This document shows positions 25,764 through 33,868 of a stretch of 38,241 nt of DNA, piece after piece. The stretch is from an uncultured bacterium (lineage in GTDB: Bacteria > DUMJ01). The notes under the pieces are model-generated. The model saw only the letters and a list, made by a program, of their open reading frames with translations, was not told the DNA's origin and did not search any database. A program made the position numbers and the translations under genes. Numbering within the stretch: position 1 is the stretch's first letter; the number at the start of each line of letters is the position of its first letter. The stretch is taken from NCBI GenBank assembly GCA_937958695.1, contig CALGNK010000038.1, forward strand, positions 1 to 38,241, written 5' to 3'.

Positions 25764-27185
25764 TTAGTTATTTATTATTACTAGCTCCCCAAAAAATGTA
25801 GTTACTGAACGTGGAGGAGCTAAGTACTTAATTTCTCCATCTTTCGTAGTATAATTACTTATACTCTTGTATCTTTCCTCTTTTGAAGTTCGATAAACAT
25901 AAAAAGAGTTAATTTCGCTTCCTAAGATTTTTATGTTTAACTCTTTCTCAACTTCAGATAGATTTAACACCACAAAGTTATCCTTATTTTTAGTTCCATT
26001 ACTAGAAAAGGCTATTATTGCTATATCTGAGTCATCTGTAAATGTTCTAACAACTGCCATGCCGGGTTGTCCAGCCCTAGATACCTGCTTATAATAGTAA
26101 TATCCGTCCTCTATGGAATAAGTGCCATCTTCGTAAACTCTAAAAGCAGTTCCTGGATTGGGATCTCCTTTAAACCACTGAGACGGGCGTTGTATGCAAG
26201 CCCAAGGTATATAACCATTAACCTTGGCAGAGTATATATGATTTTTAATCTCAAATATGAAATCTACATCCATTTTGCTCCAACTACTAGATGTTACCCA
26301 ACTATGTAATTCAGGTTTCTTTTCCCTTAAGATATCATTCCCCACACTTCTATAATCGCCATATCCTCTCCCAAACCTAGGGTTATAAAAACCATGAGAA
26401 GTAATAAGACCAAGAGAAGCTACTGCTTCAGGATCATCTGCTATACTAGAAGCATATCCCCACTCGCTAAATCTATACCAATTGCTAGTTTCTCCCGGGG
26501 TTACCCCTATGTCTTTCAGATTATTTGCATCTAATATTTCCCTTACTAATTTTACAAATTCAACCACCTGTTCTGGAGGCCAATACATGTTATAATCATG
26601 TCCTTGTTCCCAATTAGGAGAATTCCCATCTTTAGGCCATCTATGAAAATCTTCCCCTTCATTATGGAGAGAAATATATCTTACAGGTAGCCCCTCTACT
26701 TCTATTAAATACTTAGCCCAGGAAACCATATACTTTGCACATTCAATCTTATAGTTTGGATCTAGATCTCGACCCCTAATAAACTTTTGCTTTGTCATCC
26801 AACCAGGAGGCCCATAAAGAGTAACTATAATTTTTAAATCTTCTCCTCTAGCCTGGGTCCTTTTTAATCCTTCTTTTGCAAAATATCTCATCCATTTAGT
26901 GGTAGTAGTATGATCATAATTAGATAGATCTATACTATATCCCTTAGATATCTTATTAGCTTCTTGATGAAACGGATCCAAAAACATTTTTATAATACTA
27001 GGCTTTAATCCATCCTCTCCAAATATTAGATCTAAGATCTTCTGCCTATCTTCTTCTCTTAGTATACCGAATCCTCCATAATCTTGGGGATAACTATTAT
27101 AGTCTGGAGTCTGTGAGGTTTCTACATAGTTTACACCAAACCCATCCCAATCACTTATCTTTCTAGAAAAGTCTACATAAATCAT
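25764..27185 (-). CDS. Intracellular clan GH-A glycoside hydrolase, GH30-like
   Basis: This 473-aa protein has a (beta/alpha)8 barrel (about 1-350) followed by a beta-sandwich-like C-terminal part that reads VVLNLSEVEKELNIKILG and ends with PRSVTTFFGEL, as in GH30 enzymes. The acid/base candidate is Glu176 in SLHNEGE, after the Asn typical of clan GH-A. The place where GH30 enzymes carry the nucleophile Glu (W-x-T/S-E) reads SWVTSSSW here, with Ser299 in place of Glu, which is unusual. There is no signal peptide, so it would act on imported oligosaccharides. AAGGAGG lies 10 nt before the ATG, and ATGA overlaps the gntR stop. The family call is moderate and the activity unknown. Confidence 0.72.
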   Translation of the reverse strand: MIYVDFSRKISDWDGFGVNYVETSQTPDYNSYPQDYGGFGILREEDRQKILDLIFGEDGLKPSIIKMFLDPFHQEANKISKGYSIDLSNYDHTTTTKWMRYFAKEGLKRTQARGEDLKIIVTLYGPPGWMTKQKFIRGRDLDPNYKIECAKYMVSWAKYLIEVEGLPVRYISLHNEGEDFHRWPKDGNSPNWEQGHDYNMYWPPEQVVEFVKLVREILDANNLKDIGVTPGETSNWYRFSEWGYASSIADDPEAVASLGLITSHGFYNPRFGRGYGDYRSVGNDILREKKPELHSWVTSSSWSKMDVDFIFEIKNHIYSAKVNGYIPWACIQRPSQWFKGDPNPGTAFRVYEDGTYSIEDGYYYYKQVSRAGQPGMAVVRTFTDDSDIAIIAFSSNGTKNKDNFVVLNLSEVEKELNIKILGSEINSFYVYRTSKEERYKSISNYTTKDGEIKYLAPPRSVTTFFGELVIINN

Positions 27186-27886
27186 TTCTTATATACCTCC
27201 TTAAGTTTCTCTTTCCATACTTCATAGCTCTTTTCAATAGCTTCTTCTATCTCTAAAGGGTCCTTCTTCTTGATAGCCTCAAATATCCTCCTATGATCCT
27301 CTACCGCTCTTTGAGCATAAATCTTTGTTGTCTTCTCTATAGATGGTTTAAGAAGCTCAAGAATAATATGACCAACCTTTAATACAAGAGAGTTTTTAGT
27401 AGCTTTTAATATGGCAAGGTGAAATTCTATTTCTCTATCTCCAAGTTCATCAAGTCTTCCCTTCTTAACTGCCTCCTCATGTTTTTTAAGGGCTTCTTCT
27501 ATATTATTAATGTCACTTTCAGTCATCTTCTTTGCCGCAAGTTTAGTATAACCAACTTCAAAAAGATGTCTAAGTTCTAATAAATTTTCACTCTCTCCTT
27601 TCTGAAATATTAGAGAAAATATAAGGGGATCAACAGCATTTTCATTTATAGATTCAGATATATAAGTTCCATCCCCATGTTTTACTGTAACAACACCTAA
27701 AGCCTTTAACATCTTTATTGCTTCTCTTACTGATGGTCTACCTATCCCCAACTTCTCACTTAACTCTATCTCAGATGGTAATCTATCCCCTGGCTTAAGC
27801 TCTCCAGTTAGTAACTTTTCTTTTATTTTATTAACTACTATATTAACTACTGATTCTTTATTAACTGGTTCACCAAAATCTATCAT
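27182..27886 (-). CDS. GntR-family (FadR/FCD) transcriptional regulator
   Basis: This is probably the repressor of the island. The N-terminal winged helix (about residues 10-78) reads LKPGDRLPSEIELSEKLGIG then SVREAIKMLKALGVV. The C-terminal all-helical FCD domain has the ligand/metal motifs EIEFHLAI and EDHRRIFEAI. A longer frame begins at 27913, but that ATG has no ribosome binding site and lies only about 13 nt from the predicted transcription start. The ATG at 27886 follows AGAGGGG by 4 nt and is preferred (234 aa). It is the first gene of the leftward operon, so it is probably autoregulated. FCD regulators usually bind sugar acids or other organic acids, consistent with an acidic inducer. 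Confidence 0.92.
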   Translation of the reverse strand: MIDFGEPVNKESVVNIVVNKIKEKLLTGELKPGDRLPSEIELSEKLGIGRPSVREAIKMLKALGVVTVKHGDGTYISESINENAVDPLIFSLIFQKGESENLLELRHLFEVGYTKLAAKKMTESDINNIEEALKKHEEAVKKGRLDELGDREIEFHLAILKATKNSLVLKVGHIILELLKPSIEKTTKIYAQRAVEDHRRIFEAIKKKDPLEIEEAIEKSYEVWKEKLKEVYKK

Positions 27887-27932
27887 CTTTCCCCTCTGTA
27901 AGATATCATTCATAATATGTCTTACATCTTAT

Positions 27933-27961
27933 ATCTTATCACTCAATTGATAAGTTGTCAA
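27933..27961 (-). promoter_or_regulatory. Promoter of the gntR-GH30-transporter operon
   Basis: On the minus strand a perfect TTGACA (27956-27961), a 17-bp spacer and TAAGAT (27933-27938) with a TGn extension (27939-27941) form the promoter. Its -35 box is inside the 17-bp palindrome at 27946-27962. Around and after the -10 the minus strand reads ATAAGAT-ATAAGAT-GTAAGAC, three near-identical 7-bp units. Confidence 0.7.
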
Positions 27962-27962
27962 T
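27946..27962. promoter_or_regulatory. 17-bp palindrome, candidate GntR operator
   Basis: ATTGATAAGTTGTCAAT is an inverted repeat with arms ATTGA/TCAAT; seven of eight symmetric base pairs match around a central G. It covers the -35 box and part of the spacer of the gntR promoter, where a bound repressor would block RNA polymerase. FadR-type regulators bind short palindromes of this size. A second, shorter inverted repeat, CAGATT-CT-AATCTG, is at 27968-27981. Confidence 0.55.
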
Positions 27963-28043
27963 ACCCCCAGATTCTAATCTGTAATCATTTAGAGTAACAT
28001 ATAAAATTGTTTTCATTATGCATAAAGATAAAATGAAAATATA
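27963..28043. other. Centre of the divergent gntR / SIS-operon control region
   Basis: This gene-free, very AT-rich stretch lies between the two divergent promoters. It contains the inverted repeat CAGATT-CT-AATCTG (27968-27981). Beyond that I see no conserved element; room for an activator site exists. Confidence 0.4.
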
Positions 28044-28072
28044 TTGACAATCCAATTACTCTGTGATATCTT
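28044..28072 (+). promoter_or_regulatory. Distal promoter of the SIS-to-RpiR operon
   Basis: A perfect TTGACA (28044-28049), a 17-bp spacer and TATCTT (28067-28072) with a TGn extension (28064-28066) make this promoter. The 9-mer ATCTTATAT overlapping the -10 (28068-28076) also occurs at the -10 of the divergent gntR promoter (27926-27934), a possible shared regulator site. Confidence 0.6.
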
Positions 28073-28088
28073 ATATTTTGGAGAAAAA

Positions 28089-28117
28089 TTGATATAACAG
28101 AGGGTATACTGTATTAT
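28089..28117 (+). promoter_or_regulatory. Proximal promoter of the SIS-to-RpiR operon
   Basis: TTGATA (28089-28094), a 17-bp spacer and TATTAT (28112-28117) make a second good promoter downstream of the first. The leader would be about 35-40 nt, T-rich and unstructured, ending in AAAGGTG before the ATG at 28161. Confidence 0.6.
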
Positions 28118-28160
28118 AGATCACCTATTTATTTTATTTTTATTTTTGAAAGGTGAAAAT

Positions 28161-28778
28161 ATGGATAAGAAGGAAATGATTGAAATAGCCTTAAATGTTT
28201 GGGAGATGGAAAGTAGGGCTTTAAAAAACTTACCAAATGTAATAAATGAGGAATCCTTAGTTGAAGCAGTAGAGATGATTATTGATTGTAAAAATAGAAA
28301 TGGCAAGGTCTTAACTTTAGGCCTTGGGACTTCTATGGCTGTGGCTAAAAAGATTTCACATACTTTAAGTTGTGTTGAGATACCTTCTCTATTTTTATCA
28401 GCAGGAGATGCTGTCCATGGAGGATTAGGTGCACTACAGAAGAATGATCTAATTATTGCTATTTCCAAAGGTGGGAATACTCAGGAGATTTTAAATTTGT
28501 TACCTTCTATAAAGAAAAAGGGGGTTAAGATTATATCAGTCACTGAAAATGAAGACTCAATACTAGCTAGAAATAGCGATTTAATCCTAAAATATAGAAT
28601 AGAAAGAGAGGCAGACAAATTTAATATGTTGGCTACAGTTAGTAGCATTTCAGTAATTGCAATCTTTGATGCCATAGCTGTGATTATTATGAATTATACA
28701 GGTTATACAAAAGAACAGTTCGCCGTTATTCATCCAGGAGGAGCAGTTGGTGAAAGGCTACTAAAGGGGGAGAAATAA
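28161..28778 (+). CDS. SIS-domain sugar-phosphate isomerase, KpsF/GutQ-like without CBS domains
   Basis: This 205-aa protein is a single SIS domain with GLGTSMAVAKKI (54-65), SAGDAVHGGLG (80-90), ISKGGNTQEIL (101-111) and the KpsF-type HPGGAVGERL (191-200). KpsF and GutQ interconvert ribulose 5-phosphate and arabinose 5-phosphate and normally carry two C-terminal CBS domains, absent here. I start it at ATG 28161, 6 nt after AAAGGTG; a TTG at 28146 is less likely. It is the first gene of the rightward sugar operon, only 4 bp before the zinc dehydrogenase, so it should act on a sugar phosphate made in this pathway. Confidence 0.85.
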   Translation: MDKKEMIEIALNVWEMESRALKNLPNVINEESLVEAVEMIIDCKNRNGKVLTLGLGTSMAVAKKISHTLSCVEIPSLFLSAGDAVHGGLGALQKNDLIIAISKGGNTQEILNLLPSIKKKGVKIISVTENEDSILARNSDLILKYRIEREADKFNMLATVSSISVIAIFDAIAVIIMNYTGYTKEQFAVIHPGGAVGERLLKGEK

Positions 28779-28782
28779 AGTT

Positions 28783-29826
28783 ATGAAAATGAAAGCTGTA
28801 TTTTTTGAGGGTCCAGAAAGATTGTTGTTAGAAGAGGTAGAAGTTCCAAGATGTGAAGAGGCCGGGATTCTTGTCAGGGTAGAGGCTTGTGGGATATGTG
28901 GTTCTGATATCAGAAATTATCATTCAGGATTAAAGGATAATGTAACCCATCAAATAATGGGTCATGAGATAGCAGGGATTGTAGTAGAAGTTGGGAAAAG
29001 AGTAAATAAATTTAAAGAGGGAGACAGGATAGCTATTGCTCCAGATGTGAGTTGTGGTGAATGCTTCTATTGTAAAAGAGGTTGGGTAAACTTATGCATT
29101 AATCATAAGATGATAGGTACACATTTCCCAGGTGGATTTGCTCAGTACATCTATTTATCTAATGAAATTTTATCTAGAGGAATTGTAAACTTTATTCCTA
29201 AAGATGTATCCTTTGAATCTGCCACTATTTCAGAACCAGCCTCCTCTGTTATTGCGTGTCAAGAGAGGAATAATATTACCTTGGGAGATACTGTAGTAAT
29301 AATCGGGGATGGACCTATAGGTTGCTTACATCTTGAGGTGGCTAGGGCTAGAGGAGCAGAAAAGATAATAATGGTTGGGCTAAAGAGGCTTGAAATGGCT
29401 AAATCTTTTAACCCAGATTATCTGATAGATGCCAGCTCTCAAGATCCTGTAAAAGAAGTCTTGAAGATAACAGATGGTTTAGGGGCAGATGTAGTTATTG
29501 TGGCAAATCCTGTTAAAGAAACTCAGGAGCAAGGTATAGAGATGGTAAGAAAGAGAGGAAAGATTATACTTTTTGGTGGAGTATCTAGAAGCGATCCTAT
29601 GACACTGCTAAATAGCAATCTTATACATTACAACGAGTTAGATGTTGTTGGTTCATTTTCTTATACTCCAATTTCTCATGAGATGGCTTTAAGATTAATC
29701 TCCCAAGGAAAGATCAATGCAGAGAGATATATTACTGACATTGTTCCTCTAGAAAGGATAGTGGAGGGCTTTACCCTTGCTGAACAGGGTAAGGCGATGA
29801 AGGTGATTGTTAAACCTTGGGATTAG
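28783..29826 (+). CDS. Zinc-dependent medium-chain dehydrogenase (sorbitol/threonine dehydrogenase-like)
   Basis: This 347-aa NAD(P)-dependent alcohol or polyol dehydrogenase has the catalytic zinc residues Cys39 (CGICGSD), His61-Glu62 (GHE) and Glu151 (SEPAS), the structural zinc cysteines 91, 94, 97 and 105, and the dinucleotide motif GDGPIG (175-180). All ligands are intact. It is the second gene in the sugar operon, so it is expected to oxidise a sugar alcohol, sugar or sugar phosphate, or to reduce a ketose. Confidence 0.92.
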   Translation: MKMKAVFFEGPERLLLEEVEVPRCEEAGILVRVEACGICGSDIRNYHSGLKDNVTHQIMGHEIAGIVVEVGKRVNKFKEGDRIAIAPDVSCGECFYCKRGWVNLCINHKMIGTHFPGGFAQYIYLSNEILSRGIVNFIPKDVSFESATISEPASSVIACQERNNITLGDTVVIIGDGPIGCLHLEVARARGAEKIIMVGLKRLEMAKSFNPDYLIDASSQDPVKEVLKITDGLGADVVIVANPVKETQEQGIEMVRKRGKIILFGGVSRSDPMTLLNSNLIHYNELDVVGSFSYTPISHEMALRLISQGKINAERYITDIVPLERIVEGFTLAEQGKAMKVIVKPWD

Positions 29827-29854
29827 ATTGGTAGAAAGGAGATAGAGATTTGAA

Positions 29855-31135
29855 ATGTATGAGATAGACAGAAAGTTAGAAGAATTAGAAAGAAATAAAT
29901 CCTCAATTAATATAGGTCTTATTGGAGCTGGACAGATGGGGACTGACATCGTATCTCAAGTTAAGCAGATGCTAGGACTTGATATACCTGTAGTTGTAGA
30001 TATAAATCTGGATTCTGCATATAACGCATATAAAATTGCAGGTATAGATAACGTTGTAAGAGAAGAGGATCCTGCTAGGGCAGAAAGGGCTATGAGGGAA
30101 GGTAAGAAGGTGATAGCTACTAATTATCAGGTAGCGACTAGGAGTAATAATATACAAGTAGTTATAGATGCTACAGGTGTTCCAGAAATGGGAGCATTAA
30201 TATCTCTAGACTGTATAAATTATAAAAAGCATATAGTAATGATGAATGTCGAATGTGATGTGACTATAGGACCTATCCTTAGAAAAATGGCAAAAAATGC
30301 TGGAGTAATCTATTCTTGGGCTGGAGGAGACGAGCCAGCAGCAATTCTAGAACTTTATAGATTTGCAAAGGCTTTGGGGTTTAGGATTATTGCTGCAGGA
30401 AAGGGTAAAAATAATCCTCTAGATATATATGCAACTCCGGATAAATTAGAGGCTCAGGCAAGAAAGAGGCAGATGAGTCCAAAGATGCTCTGTGAATTTG
30501 TAGATGGTTCAAAGACTATGGTAGAGATGTCTGCAGTATCCAATGCTACAGGTCTTATCCCTGATATAAGAGGAATGCATGGTCCTAAGTGTAATAGGGA
30601 TGAACTATTAAAGGTCTTCTGTAGAAAAGACCAGGGAGGGATTTTAGATAGAGAGGGTATAGTGGATTATGCTATAGGGGATGTGAATCCCGGGGTATTT
30701 TTGATAGTAACAACTGATAGTGAAAGACTCAGGAGTTCCTTAATTCAGAGAGATATGGGATACGGTCCCAACTATTTACTATTTAGACCGTATCATCTAT
30801 GTAGTATAGAGACACCTCTTACATGTGCTCAGATTGTCTTATATGGAGAGTCAAGCGGATACTCAAAGAGACTTGTTTCAGAGTGTATTGCTGTAGCTAA
30901 AAGGGACATAAAAGCAGGTGAAGTATTGGACGATATTGGAGGTTATTATTATAGAGCTTGCATAGAACTATACGAGGTATCAAAAAGGGAGAGATTTCTC
31001 CCTGCAGGTCTAGCTAAAGGAGCCAAGTTAAAAGTTGACGTAAGACAAGACGAACCATTGACCTATGATATGGTAGAGTTGCCTGAGAGTTTACTACTTC
31101 ATTTAAGGATGCTCCAGGATAAACTCTTAGGATAA
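29855..31135 (+). CDS. Homoserine-dehydrogenase-like NAD(P) oxidoreductase with SAF domain
   Basis: This 426-aa protein has an N-terminal Rossmann domain (GAGQMG, 24-29), a homoserine-dehydrogenase-like middle with IDATGVPEMG and YSWAGGDEPAAILELYRFAKALG, and a C-terminal SAF domain (about 340-420) opening CIAVAKRDIKAGEVLDDIGG. This architecture matches the group annotated as predicted homoserine dehydrogenase (COG4091), whose members often sit in sugar or sugar-acid operons rather than in amino-acid pathways. I expect oxidation or isomerisation of a short or branched sugar derivative. AGAAAGGAG lies upstream of the ATG. The substrate is unknown. Confidence 0.82.
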   Translation: MYEIDRKLEELERNKSSINIGLIGAGQMGTDIVSQVKQMLGLDIPVVVDINLDSAYNAYKIAGIDNVVREEDPARAERAMREGKKVIATNYQVATRSNNIQVVIDATGVPEMGALISLDCINYKKHIVMMNVECDVTIGPILRKMAKNAGVIYSWAGGDEPAAILELYRFAKALGFRIIAAGKGKNNPLDIYATPDKLEAQARKRQMSPKMLCEFVDGSKTMVEMSAVSNATGLIPDIRGMHGPKCNRDELLKVFCRKDQGGILDREGIVDYAIGDVNPGVFLIVTTDSERLRSSLIQRDMGYGPNYLLFRPYHLCSIETPLTCAQIVLYGESSGYSKRLVSECIAVAKRDIKAGEVLDDIGGYYYRACIELYEVSKRERFLPAGLAKGAKLKVDVRQDEPLTYDMVELPESLLLHLRMLQDKLLG

Positions 31136-31164
31136 AATTGATAAATAAAGTAGGAGGTATTATT

Positions 31165-32436
31165 GTGACAGAGATAGAGGTTTCAGAAACTAAAGATTAC
31201 TTTATCAAGGATGGTAGAAGATTCTTCTACCTTGCCGATACCTGTTGGAGTGCGTTTACCAATATAAGCTATGAAGAGTGGGAATATTATTTGGACTATA
31301 GAAGGATGCAAGGGTTTAACGCACTTCAGATAGATTTATTACCACAGTGGGATAGGAGTGAATCCGATTATTATATAAACCCATTTGAGGTTTTGCCTGA
31401 TGGAGGTTGGAATTTTAATAAAATAAATGAAGATTACTTTAATAAAGTAGAGGATATGATTAAAGTTGCGGTAGAGAGGGATTTTATTCCTGCTCTAGTA
31501 GTTTTGTGGTGTAACTATGTAAAAGGGACTTGGGGCTCAAAGATAGATCCTTCTAAGATTATGCCTTTAAGCAAAGTAGAAGATTATGTTGGTTATATAA
31601 CTGAGAGATACAAAAGGTACAATCCTATCTTTATAATAAGTGGTGATACAAACTTTGAAACAGAAGAATCTATAGGATATTACCTTACCGCCCTTGATAC
31701 TGTAAAGAGATTATCTCCAGAGTCATTAACTACAATGCATCTCTGTGGAGGTTTTTGGGAGTTACCAGAGGTCTTTGTAAAATCGCCTAATCTTGATTTT
31801 TATATGTATCAATCCGGACATTCCAGAGAGAATCAGCATCTTTCTTATGAGTTAGCACAAAAGTTCTATCAGATGCCGGTAAAAAGACCGATAGTAAATG
31901 GAGAACCTTGCTATGAAGGTCACGGATATGGATATAGATTTGGGAGGTTTAATAATTTTGATGTAAGGAGAGCTATTTGGCAGAGTCTTCTCTCTGGGGC
32001 AAAGGCAGGAGTTACTTATGGAGCACATGGTATATGGTCTTGGCATAAGAAGGGAAAAAGATTTAGAAGTGAAGAATTCTCTAGGATGCCATTTGTATGG
32101 CAGACTGCTCTCAGATTTCCTGGTGCATTTGATACTGCCTATGCAAAGTGGATCTTTGAAATATATAATCTTTTTGATATAGAACCTGCAAATGAATTAC
32201 TTATCACTGATACTACAGAGATAAGAGTCTCTAAGAGTGATAGCAGGATAGTTATTTATACCCCTTATAACTGGAATATAAGTCTAAAGATAGATGCAAG
32301 TTTATACAATTGGGAAGGGATAGAGCTTGAAGAAAGAAGGATTTTTAGACCAGAGATAGAAATTTTTCAAGAACATTCTATAATAAAGATGAGTGAATTT
32401 AATAGTGATATATTAATAATTGGTACTAAATCTTAA
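31165..32436 (+). CDS. DUF4038/GH140-like glycoside hydrolase (apiosidase-like)
   Basis: The product (423 aa from the preferred start) has the DUF4038 N-terminal signature FFYLADTCWSAF then YRRMQGFNALQID, a barrel with FIISGDTNFE (Asp161) and NGEPCYEGHGYG (Glu247), and a C-terminal beta domain from about residue 340. Asp161 and Glu247 are plausible acid/base and nucleophile. Characterised GH140 members release apiose from plant rhamnogalacturonan-II; other DUF4038 proteins are uncharacterised. The GTG start at 31165 follows AGGAGG (31152-31157) by 7 nt; an in-frame TTG at 31138 has no such site. No signal peptide is present, so it acts in the cytoplasm. Its place between dehydrogenases and an isomerase/kinase pair implies it releases the sugar they process. 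Confidence 0.78.
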   Translation: MTEIEVSETKDYFIKDGRRFFYLADTCWSAFTNISYEEWEYYLDYRRMQGFNALQIDLLPQWDRSESDYYINPFEVLPDGGWNFNKINEDYFNKVEDMIKVAVERDFIPALVVLWCNYVKGTWGSKIDPSKIMPLSKVEDYVGYITERYKRYNPIFIISGDTNFETEESIGYYLTALDTVKRLSPESLTTMHLCGGFWELPEVFVKSPNLDFYMYQSGHSRENQHLSYELAQKFYQMPVKRPIVNGEPCYEGHGYGYRFGRFNNFDVRRAIWQSLLSGAKAGVTYGAHGIWSWHKKGKRFRSEEFSRMPFVWQTALRFPGAFDTAYAKWIFEIYNLFDIEPANELLITDTTEIRVSKSDSRIVIYTPYNWNISLKIDASLYNWEGIELEERRIFRPEIEIFQEHSIIKMSEFNSDILIIGTKS

Positions 32437-32454
32437 TAGAGAAGGAGTGATAAT

Positions 32455-33858
32455 ATGCCACTTACTTTTGCTCTAATTGTAGGAAATAGGGGATTTTTCC
32501 CAGATTCACTGGCAGTTGAAGGAAGAGAAAGGATGATTAAAGTATTAAAAGAAGAGGGTTTTGATGTTATATGCCCTTCTAGTGAGGAAACAAAATTAGG
32601 AACGGTAGAGACCTGGGAAGATGCAAAGAGATGCGCAGAACTCTTTAAGAGGAATAGAGAAAAGATAGATGGAGTAATAGTTTCTCTACCTAATTTTGGC
32701 GATGAAAAAGGGGTAGCTAATACTCTAAGACTTAGCGAGTTAGACGTTCCTATATTGGTTCAGGCGTTTAGAGACGATTTGTCAGCCTTGGACTTACAGC
32801 ATAGAGGTGATTCTTTCTGTGGGAAGATATCGGTATGTAATAACCTGTATCAGTATAAGATACCTTTCTCTTTAACTAGCCTACATACAGTAAATCCAGA
32901 AGAGGATAGTTTTAAGGAAGACTTAAGTTGGTTTGCTGGAGTTTGTAGAGTAGTAAAGGGACTTAAAAATCTAAAACTTGGTGCCATAGGTGCTAGACCT
33001 GGAGCTTTTAATACAGTAAGATTTTCAGAAAAGATATTAGAAGCTTATGGGATTTCTGTTGAGACTATAGACTTGTCAGAGATCATATCAAAGGTTAATA
33101 GGCTCAGCTCTTCTGACCCTAGAGTGAAAGAACAGATTGAAAGAATAAAGTGCTATGCTAACGTAAGTAATGTTCCAGAAGACAGGTTAGAAGTATTAGC
33201 AAAGTTTCTAACGGTAGTAGAGGATTGGATAAGAGAAAACGATATAAAGGCGACTGCGATTCAATGTTGGACATCTATAGAGTATAATCTTGGCATTATG
33301 CCATGCTTGGTAATGAGTATTATGAGTGAAAGTTTGTCACCATCTGCTTGTGAAGTAGATATAACTGGTGCTCTTTCTATGTATATACTACAACTTGCCT
33401 CTCAAACTCCTTCTGCTTTGGTAGACTGGAATAACAATTATGGTTATGAAGAAGAGAAGTGTGTACTCTTCCATTGTGGGAATTTCCCTAGGTCTATACT
33501 GGATATAAAAGAGGTAAAATATGGAGATATTATAGGACAAACAGTTGGCTTTGATAATGCATACGGAGCCTGTGCTGGAAGGATAAAAGAAGGTTTTCTA
33601 ACTTTTGCTAGGATTTCAACCGATGATAGTCTTGGTAAGATTAAGGCATATGTAGGAGAAGGCGAGTTGACATCAGATCGGGTAGAAACATTTGGGGCTT
33701 CTGGTGTGGCTAAGATTAGAAACTTGCAGAGTCTTATGCATTATATATGTGAAAATGGATTTGAACATCATGTGGCTATAAATAGATCCCATACTGCGAA
33801 GGTTATCTACGAAGCGCTTAACAAGTATTTAAGGATTGATACATATTGGCACAAATGA
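32455..33858 (+). CDS. L-fucose/D-arabinose isomerase family protein
   Basis: This 467-aa protein belongs to the FucI/AraA-fold sugar isomerases (COG2407 type), which are metal-dependent aldose-ketose isomerases. Candidate metal ligands are Glu300 (ACEVDITG), Asp324 (LVDWNNN) and His439 (FEHHVA). The 24-residue gap between the Glu and Asp equals that in E. coli FucI (Glu337, Asp361). It is shorter than classic FucI (about 590 aa), as usual for this branch. The gene is followed directly by the FGGY kinase, so the ketose it makes is probably phosphorylated next. Which aldose is used cannot be told from sequence. Confidence 0.88.
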   Translation: MPLTFALIVGNRGFFPDSLAVEGRERMIKVLKEEGFDVICPSSEETKLGTVETWEDAKRCAELFKRNREKIDGVIVSLPNFGDEKGVANTLRLSELDVPILVQAFRDDLSALDLQHRGDSFCGKISVCNNLYQYKIPFSLTSLHTVNPEEDSFKEDLSWFAGVCRVVKGLKNLKLGAIGARPGAFNTVRFSEKILEAYGISVETIDLSEIISKVNRLSSSDPRVKEQIERIKCYANVSNVPEDRLEVLAKFLTVVEDWIRENDIKATAIQCWTSIEYNLGIMPCLVMSIMSESLSPSACEVDITGALSMYILQLASQTPSALVDWNNNYGYEEEKCVLFHCGNFPRSILDIKEVKYGDIIGQTVGFDNAYGACAGRIKEGFLTFARISTDDSLGKIKAYVGEGELTSDRVETFGASGVAKIRNLQSLMHYICENGFEHHVAINRSHTAKVIYEALNKYLRIDTYWHK

Positions 33859-33868
33859 GGAGAGTAGA

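Noticed and set aside
27829-27867. Repeated TATTAACTAC/TATTAACTG words
   Set aside because: They lie inside the gntR coding sequence and reflect repeated Val-Val-Asn codons (SVVNIVVNK), so they are not taken as operator repeats.
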